From Candidatus Saccharimonadales bacterium (GTDB lineage: Bacteria; Patescibacteriota; Saccharimonadia; Saccharimonadales; Saccharimonadaceae), in the NCBI GenBank assembly GCA_030151825.1, contig JASLCP010000073.1:1-34558 (forward strand): DNA of 34,558 nt. The letters run 5' to 3'. The position numbers and the translations under genes were made by a program. Under the pieces are notes generated by a model. That model ran no database searches, was not told where the DNA came from, and was given only the letters and a program-made list of their open reading frames with translations. Below, piece by piece: positions 30,820 through 34,558 of this stretch; position 1 is the stretch's first letter; each line of letters starts with the position of its first letter.

Positions 30820-31533
30820 ATGGATACGATCGAATTATGGAGCGGTGAGACAAAAGCATTGATTGATCCGGTGGGTGCGTGGCTAACGAATTTATCGGAC
30901 GATAAGGGTGATGTGTTGTTTCCAAAACGATTGCTGATGGCGTCTGATGGTAGCAAAAAACAACGTGGGGGAATGCACGTGTGTTTGCCAAATTTTGGTC
31001 CGGGCGGTGACAGCGGGTTGGCGCAGCATGGCTTTGGACGTGAGGTGATTTGGCAGCCAGTTGAGGTACAGCCGGATCGGGCAGTGTTTGAGCTGGCAAA
31101 CGGCAAAGATGGTTACGAAACGTTACATTCGACGCTGTTATTTGCGCTGGACGGTCGGTCGATTGACGTGGTGTTGAAACTCGAAAATAGGGGCGATGAA
31201 CCGCTTCGTGTGGCGCCAGGATTTCATCCGTACGTTGCGCTGGGGCGCGGCGAAAATAGTGTGCGACTCAACGATGAGCCCTACGGTATGGCAGAGCTGG
31301 CGGGGACGGAATTCTTTGATGATAGTGTTTCGATGCACCTCAAGACACTGCATCGTAGTATTGCCATTTCGTCGCATCAGTTGCCAACGTGGGCGTTTTG
31401 GACGGACAAGTTGGATGATTATGTCTGCGTCGAACCAACGGTCGGCGGCAATACGTTTTTGGCGTCAATCACCGATCGCGAGGAGTTGATTCCGGGAAAA
31501 ATGCGGAATTATTCAATCACGATTGCGTGGTAG
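30820..31533 (+). CDS. D-hexose-6-phosphate epimerase-like protein (YeaD family)
   Basis: A galactose-mutarotase-fold protein of the YeaD/aldose-1-epimerase group. The features are RGGMHVCLPNFGP (the family has RGGIPVCWPWFG), QHGFGRE, the catalytic His in FHPYV and the Glu in VCVEPT. It is 237 aa. Such enzymes interconvert alpha- and beta-glucose-6-phosphate. With Zwf in the same window this would feed glucose-6-phosphate into the oxidative pentose pathway, which is inference. It lies 11 bp after truB with a purine-rich SD (AGGCGGGGG), so it is probably in the truB operon. Confidence 0.88.
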   Translation: MDTIELWSGETKALIDPVGAWLTNLSDDKGDVLFPKRLLMASDGSKKQRGGMHVCLPNFGPGGDSGLAQHGFGREVIWQPVEVQPDRAVFELANGKDGYETLHSTLLFALDGRSIDVVLKLENRGDEPLRVAPGFHPYVALGRGENSVRLNDEPYGMAELAGTEFFDDSVSMHLKTLHRSIAISSHQLPTWAFWTDKLDDYVCVEPTVGGNTFLASITDREELIPGKMRNYSITIAW

Positions 31534-31549
31534 CGACCTCTGTTAAATA

Positions 31550-31578
31550 TTGACTTAATTATTATTTTATGCTACAAT
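31550..31578 (+). promoter_or_regulatory. Consensus promoter TTGACT-17-TACAAT (leaderless)
   Basis: TTGACT (31550-31555) and TACAAT (31573-31578). The box ends 6 nt before the ATG at 31585. Confidence 0.85.
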
Positions 31579-31584
31579 TAGACT

Positions 31585-32052
31585 ATGAATAACGATCCAT
31601 CAAACGGTAATTATGCGCAGTCGCCCGAAGAGTTATCGGCCTTGATGGAACTTGGTGTTGGCTTGCTATTATCGCCGCGTGCCGAGACTATTGGCGATGA
31701 GCCGACGCAACGTCTGTTGCGGCTTGATGCCGAAGATATTCCGGCTGATTCGTCATTGGCGCGGTCGCATATCGATGGCCTGCAAGTGCGCTATGGGCAG
31801 GTCGAAAATGCTGAGGGCTGGCCGGAAGGGTCAGAGATGATGATGGTGTTCATACGTTATAGCAGTGAGGCGTTGCCAGGTGACCGGGATAAAGGTTATT
31901 TTATGACGTATTCACCAGACGAGCGTGCGCCCGAGCTTGTTGTGACGTTTCCACAAGACCATGAGGATGACGAGCAGGTTGCGTTATCGCCGACGGATAA
32001 AGAAATACTCGAACTACGTTCGGTATTGATGGCTGCGCACGAAATCGTCTAG
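31585..32052 (+). CDS. Soluble acidic protein, unknown
   Basis: A 155-aa protein that I do not recognise. It is acidic, with no signal peptide or TM. A short unstructured N-terminus is followed by an alternating beta pattern (IDGLQVRYGQVE, MMMVFIRYSS, GYFMTYSP, ELVVTFPQD) that suggests a small beta-sheet domain, then an acidic helical end. It is transcribed from its own consensus leaderless promoter, and rpsO begins 40 bp after it with a separate promoter. Confidence 0.72.
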   Translation: MNNDPSNGNYAQSPEELSALMELGVGLLLSPRAETIGDEPTQRLLRLDAEDIPADSSLARSHIDGLQVRYGQVENAEGWPEGSEMMMVFIRYSSEALPGDRDKGYFMTYSPDERAPELVVTFPQDHEDDEQVALSPTDKEILELRSVLMAAHEIV

Positions 32053-32056
32053 CCCC

Positions 32057-32085
32057 TTGCGTTACCTCTATAAATCTGCTAGAAT
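32057..32085 (+). promoter_or_regulatory. rpsO promoter TTGCGT-17-TAGAAT (leaderless)
   Basis: TTGCGT (32057-32062) and TAGAAT (32080-32085). The box ends 7 nt before the ATG at 32093. Confidence 0.72.
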
Positions 32086-32092
32086 AGAACAG

Positions 32093-32359
32093 ATGATTAC
32101 TAAAGAGAACAAATCACAAGCAATTGCTTTGACTCAGGTTTCAAAGAACGACGTCGGCAGCCCACAGGCTCAGGTGTCAATCTTGACGGCTCGTATCAAA
32201 GAGGTGACTGCACACTTGCAGGCTAACAAGCACGACCACATGGCTAGTCGCGGACTTATCCAAATGGTGGGCAAACGAAAGCGCCTTTTGAAGTACCTCG
32301 AACGTAAAGACTTTGAACAGTACAAAGCTGTTGTTGCAAAACTTGGCCTGCGTAAGTAG
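32093..32359 (+). CDS. rpsO: Ribosomal protein uS15
   Basis: The small-subunit protein that binds 16S rRNA early in assembly. The 88-aa protein starts MITKENKSQAI and carries GSPQAQVSILTARI, HDHMASRGL and the C-terminal KRLLKYL; all are conserved in S15. The frame extends to 32057, but the ATG at 32093 gives the family start and lies 7 nt after a TAGAAT box. A leaderless rpsO would lack the 5'-UTR structure that S15 uses for autoregulation elsewhere. It is followed by a terminator and not by pnp. Confidence 0.97.
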   Translation: MITKENKSQAIALTQVSKNDVGSPQAQVSILTARIKEVTAHLQANKHDHMASRGLIQMVGKRKRLLKYLERKDFEQYKAVVAKLGLRK

Positions 32360-32378
32360 CCCTAGTCGCCCCAAGCGA

Positions 32379-32406
32379 AACTCCGACGAACTGTCGGAGT
32401 TTTTTG
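32379..32406 (+). terminator. Rho-independent terminator after rpsO
   Basis: Stem AACTCCGAC / GTCGGAGTT with a GAACT loop, followed by TTTTTGTTTG. Confidence 0.9.
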
Positions 32407-32533
32407 TTTGGCATAGGACATATCCACGCGCATCAAACGCTCCTTGGGTTTTCTCAGGTCGGACTTGACTGGAACGATGCACATTTTGGAGATGTTACGG
32501 CACTCTATCGGCTTGAATATTCGCAAAACGTTC

Positions 32534-33484
32534 TTAAGTAGATAACTGACTATTTTCCCGGCGTCTACCGAAACGTGCTGATATCGTCATGTTATCCAGG
32601 ACGTGCCCAACAGCTTCGTCGTTGGCCAAGCGCTTCCAGCCCTGTGAGCCAATCATAACGCCGGTTTCCTGTAACACTTTCTCGAAATTTGGTGCTAAGT
32701 CTGATTGAGAAAGATAGTTTGTCGATGTAATTTCGCGGATGAGGCGTGAGCGTGTTTCGACTGATAGTATGTAAGTGATTGTTTCAAGACTGAGCTTCAT
32801 AATCTCTTCTATTCTTATGTCAGATGTGATGGCGGGGGTTGCATGCAGTCGACTCGTCATCGACAGAGGCTTGGCTCTACCATCGAAATCCGTAACGTAG
32901 AGTCCGTACTTATATGAGATCACATTCGATACTGTTAATAATAAAATACGACTAACAGTATTAAAGAGAGGCGAGTACTTAGAGTCAAGGGAGTTATCTA
33001 CAGTTAATGTCATGGTAAGAGGCCGAGGTTTCGCTTGGTCATATCGAGTGAGATGTACCGGAGAGGTTTTTTTACGTATAGCCCGAGTGTCTAGTAGCTT
33101 AAAGGAATCAATTGATTGCCATGGAGTGAGGTCAAGCTTAAGGAGCTCGTGGATAAGAGTCTGCTTGTTAGTGACACGTAGCTGGACGGACTCCTCGGCA
33201 AGTATCTGGAAGAGCGCACGGGAAACATTCTCGTTGTCTTCGTCAAGGCTAATTTTGAGCTGTTCCAGCGCAGACATGTATTTTTGCGCTTCTTCACTAT
33301 AGAGTTCAATCTCTACAATAATAACGCCGCCCTCTTCAAAGGTTGTACCGTGAGCAGCGTAGTCGAGAGATTTAAACAGCTGCTGTTCATAGAAAAAGTC
33401 ATTGATTCGGCGCAGAAAAAGATGCTCGTAGACATGACCGAGCTGGACGCAGGGATGTGATTTAATCAAAACAATGCTTTTCAT
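32534..33484 (-). CDS. Possible single-domain M16-like protein, unknown
   Basis: A 316-aa protein that I do not firmly recognise. Near the N-terminus, LGHVYEHLFLRRINDFF contains H17-V-Y-E20-H21, the inverted zinc motif HxxEH of the M16 (insulinase/pitrilysin) family, at the expected place before a long helix. A Glu pair (ILAEESVQL, near residue 93) is ~75 residues later, where M16 has its third ligand. The rest is alpha/beta, with no signal peptide. M16 enzymes are usually ~420 or ~900 aa, so this would be a short single unit. The start has AGGA upstream and a TATACT box 13 nt away. Base composition looks more A/T-rich than the neighbours, which may mean a transferred segment. Confidence 0.65.
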   Translation of the reverse strand: MKSIVLIKSHPCVQLGHVYEHLFLRRINDFFYEQQLFKSLDYAAHGTTFEEGGVIIVEIELYSEEAQKYMSALEQLKISLDEDNENVSRALFQILAEESVQLRVTNKQTLIHELLKLDLTPWQSIDSFKLLDTRAIRKKTSPVHLTRYDQAKPRPLTMTLTVDNSLDSKYSPLFNTVSRILLLTVSNVISYKYGLYVTDFDGRAKPLSMTSRLHATPAITSDIRIEEIMKLSLETITYILSVETRSRLIREITSTNYLSQSDLAPNFEKVLQETGVMIGSQGWKRLANDEAVGHVLDNMTISARFGRRRENSQLST

Positions 33485-33497
33485 GATGTTGCTTCCT

Positions 33498-33503
33498 AGT
33501 ATA
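33498..33503 (-). promoter_or_regulatory. -10 box of the M16-like gene
   Basis: TATACT on the minus strand is followed by AGGAAG and then the ATG 13 nt from the box. The leader would be about 5-6 nt, or the AGGA acts as an SD. Confidence 0.45.
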
Positions 33504-33510
33504 TGAAATG

Positions 33511-33560
33511 TGAGCCAGTTTTACGACATGGCTCAGGTCGGAGGGTTAGTTATTCCGACC
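33511..33560 (-). terminator. Tandem hairpins after the Cys-rich gene
   Basis: Two inverted repeats, TGAGCCA/TGGCTCA (33511-33517, 33529-33535) and GGTCGG/CCGACC (33536-33541, 33555-33560), surround the stop codon of the small minus-strand gene. No strong U-tract is seen. Confidence 0.45.
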
Positions 33561-33731
33561 ACGTTTTGGGTTGCGGCTACTCTTTATCCCGTCGTTATGG
33601 GGATTCGTGGACTTGCGCTTACTACGGCCTTCGCCGCTACGCTGTCGTGCGTTGTTTCGTCGTGTTACACACTTGAAGCACGGGCAGGTACGCGTGTCCA
33701 TAGGAATACCACCAGAGCGACAAATACCCAT
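33546..33731 (-). CDS. Small Cys-rich, strongly basic protein, unknown
   Basis: A 61-aa protein starting MGICRSGGIPMDTRTCPCFK. The first half has four Cys (C-x11-C-x-C-x2-C), which may bind zinc. The second half is Arg/Lys/Asn-rich (RQRSGEGRSKRKS, NPKRGRNN), as in nucleic-acid-binding proteins. ATG 33731 has SD AGAGGA 6 nt upstream. The frame is open to TTG 33806, and an 86-aa form with REFLVLFHLREHLANLEKR is possible. A consensus TTGACA/TAATAT promoter on the same strand supports transcription. An ORF of 97 codons on the other strand overlaps it, so the coding strand is not certain. An RNA-binding protein, a toxin or a ribosome-associated protein are all possible. Confidence 0.5.
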   Translation of the reverse strand: MGICRSGGIPMDTRTCPCFKCVTRRNNARQRSGEGRSKRKSTNPHNDGIKSSRNPKRGRNN

Positions 33732-33821
33732 TTGAATCCTCTTTTCGAGGTTGGCGAGATGTTCTCGCAAATGGAAAAGCACAAGGAACTCTCGTACTTT
33801 TAGCAAAGCGAATACTTTGCT
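33732..33821 (-). promoter_or_regulatory. Structured 5' leader of the Cys-rich gene
   Basis: The ~90-nt leader holds three hairpins in series: AGCAAAG/CTTTGCT (33802-33821), GCGAG/CTCGC, and CCTC/GAGG in CCTCGAAAAGAGG. The last one contains the SD AGAGG and could hide it from the ribosome. On the plus strand the first hairpin plus its T-run (33802-33826) would be a terminator. Confidence 0.4.
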
Positions 33822-33827
33822 TTTTTA

Positions 33828-33856
33828 ATATTAATATATATTGTTATACTTGTCAA
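33828..33856 (-). promoter_or_regulatory. Consensus promoter TTGACA-17-TAATAT (minus)
   Basis: On the minus strand, TTGACA (33851-33856) and TAATAT (33828-33833) with 17-bp spacing, directed into the Cys-rich gene. Confidence 0.7.
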
Positions 33857-33900
33857 GTAGCAGAGCACGGTTGTCGAGGTGTATAGGTAGGGGGGGTAAT

Positions 33901-34344
33901 TTACAAGTAATTTTCCACTTGTGTCGGTGTATCCGAACTAATGGTTGCTTCTATATCACCTGTTTGTAAAAAGGTAGGCAGGATATTCTCGATTTTTGGG
34001 TTGATGAACTCGTACCGTGAGATTTCGATTGAACCATGTGTTGTGGTGGTCAAATCAACCGTTTTGTAATCGCTGACATTTTCGATATGGAAGAAAAATT
34101 CTAGGTATTCGCGCTTTTCATCGCGGTACTGTTGGACAAATAGCAGCTTGCCGATTTTTGGTACGATGCCGGTTTCTTCAATCATTTCGCGGGCAAGGCC
34201 ATCATGAAGTGATTCCATTGGATCAAGTCCGCCACCGGGTGTTGCCCAGAAGTCCACTTCGTTACCTTCTGAGTCTTTGTGTTTAACGGCAAAAATTGTG
34301 CCATTATCATAGAGTATGCCGCGGGTTGCGATACGTCGTTCCAT
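33901..34344 (-). CDS. NUDIX hydrolase
   Basis: A 147-aa hydrolase of nucleoside diphosphates linked to other groups. The complete Nudix box is present as GLDPMESLHDGLAREMIEET plus GI, with G-x5-E-x7-REMxEExG. A DFWATPGG segment precedes it, as is usual. The substrate is unknown. The start ATG 34344 has SD AGGAG with a 6-nt spacer. A minus-strand TATACT (34446-34451) and a TATAAA (34359-34364) are possible -10 boxes; the first would give a ~95-nt GC-rich leader. Confidence 0.9.
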   Translation of the reverse strand: MERRIATRGILYDNGTIFAVKHKDSEGNEVDFWATPGGGLDPMESLHDGLAREMIEETGIVPKIGKLLFVQQYRDEKREYLEFFFHIENVSDYKTVDLTTTTHGSIEISRYEFINPKIENILPTFLQTGDIEATISSDTPTQVENYL

Positions 34345-34558
34345 ATTGTTCTCCTGGGTTTATAATTTGTAACAGTGGAGCGCTAGCGGTCGTGGCTCGT
34401 CCCGACGTACGCGCATAGAGGAATCTGCGGATTCATAGTGGGCCTAGTATACAGGATTTTTTTGATGGAAGATACTCAGATAGTACGAGCAATTGAAGAA
34501 CAGATCGTGGTCGCAAGTGTACAAAAACATTCATGATAAAGCCATGAAAGTTGGCAAA
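34345..34558. other. Right-end intergenic region, no firm gene
   Basis: 34345-34440 is the GC-rich, repeat-prone upstream region of the NUDIX gene (GAATC-tgcg-GATTC hairpin at ~34421-34434). 34465-34536 is a 23-codon plus-strand frame starting ATGGAAGATACTCAG, after a TATACA-like box and a T-run. Another frame is open to the window edge after a TAG near 34475. I cannot call a gene here. Confidence 0.35.

Noticed and set aside
33510..33803. 97-codon plus-strand frame opposite the Cys-rich gene
   Set aside because: No promoter or SD is seen and its GTG start lies in a hairpin. The minus strand has a consensus promoter and SD. The plus-strand terminator-like hairpin keeps this slightly open.
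1..34558. tRNA, rRNA, CRISPR array, insertion sequence or prophage
   Set aside because: I found no cloverleaf with a GGTTCRA-type T-loop, no regular direct repeats, and no transposase, integrase or phage structural gene.
1..34558. Recoded TGA (genetic code 25)
   Set aside because: TGA acts as the stop of orn, mutM and the 5623-5931 gene. No in-frame TGA interrupts the conserved genes.

Overview
The window reads as a chromosome segment of a Candidate Phyla Radiation bacterium, most likely Candidatus Saccharibacteria (TM7). This is inferred from the gene set and style: compact genes, very short intergenic spaces, a small housekeeping set (argS, dnaG-rpoD, polA, holA, rpsO, rpsT, truB, orn), many signal-peptide or membrane proteins without clear relatives, and several proteins with proline-rich tails. 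TGA is used as a stop (orn, mutM, the 5623-5931 gene), so this is genetic code 11 and not the code 25 of Gracilibacteria/Absconditabacteria. By hand count of 40 genes, stops are about 24 TAG, 13 TAA and only 3 TGA.

Layout. 1-5.6 kb: 3' end of a class I ribonucleotide reductase beta subunit with class Ic-like residues, zwf, a large proline-rich membrane protein and pyrG. 5.6-7.3 kb (minus): a small HExxH protein and a broken pilin-like gene with one frameshift and one in-frame stop. 7.3-11.2 kb: a small acidic protein, argS, a winged-helix-like small protein, mscL, and (minus) a DUF916-like secreted/membrane protein. 11.3-13.3 kb: msrB, orn, a YjbR-like gene and a convergent single-pass membrane protein. 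13.4-16.2 kb: dnaG-rpoD. 16.2-17.6 kb (minus): a P-loop kinase and uppS. 17.7-21.8 kb: a small unknown, polA, a HAD hydrolase and a membrane protein. 21.9-24.9 kb: a four-gene surface operon (two paralogous secreted beta-rich proteins, a DUF916-like protein, and an Ig-like membrane protein) that resembles a WxL/DUF916 system. 24.9-29 kb: mutM-holA, rpsT (minus), and a DHH-like proline-tailed protein. 29-32.4 kb: PIG-L deacetylase (minus), a SemiSWEET-like protein, truB, a hexose-6-phosphate epimerase, an unknown and rpsO. 32.4-34.6 kb: a possible single-domain M16-like protein, a Cys-rich basic small protein with a structured leader, and a NUDIX hydrolase.

Transcription and translation signals are unusually legible. 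About 17 genes have a TATAAT/TATACT/TACAAT box whose last base lies 6-10 nt before the start codon, which predicts leaderless mRNAs. Genes inside operons carry strong Shine-Dalgarno (SD) sequences. A third group has TTGAC(A/T/G)-17/18-TANNNT promoters with A-rich leaders, little or no SD, and a shared ATAAACA-like element. The leaderless logic was used to choose starts for zwf, msrB, uppS, truB, rpsO and the PIG-L gene.

The strongest leads are the WxL-like surface operon with its second DUF916-like copy next to mscL, the class Ic-like NrdB, the zinc-less DnaG, the leaderless architecture with TAG-biased stops, the decayed pilin gene, and the M16-like/Cys-rich pair at the right end.
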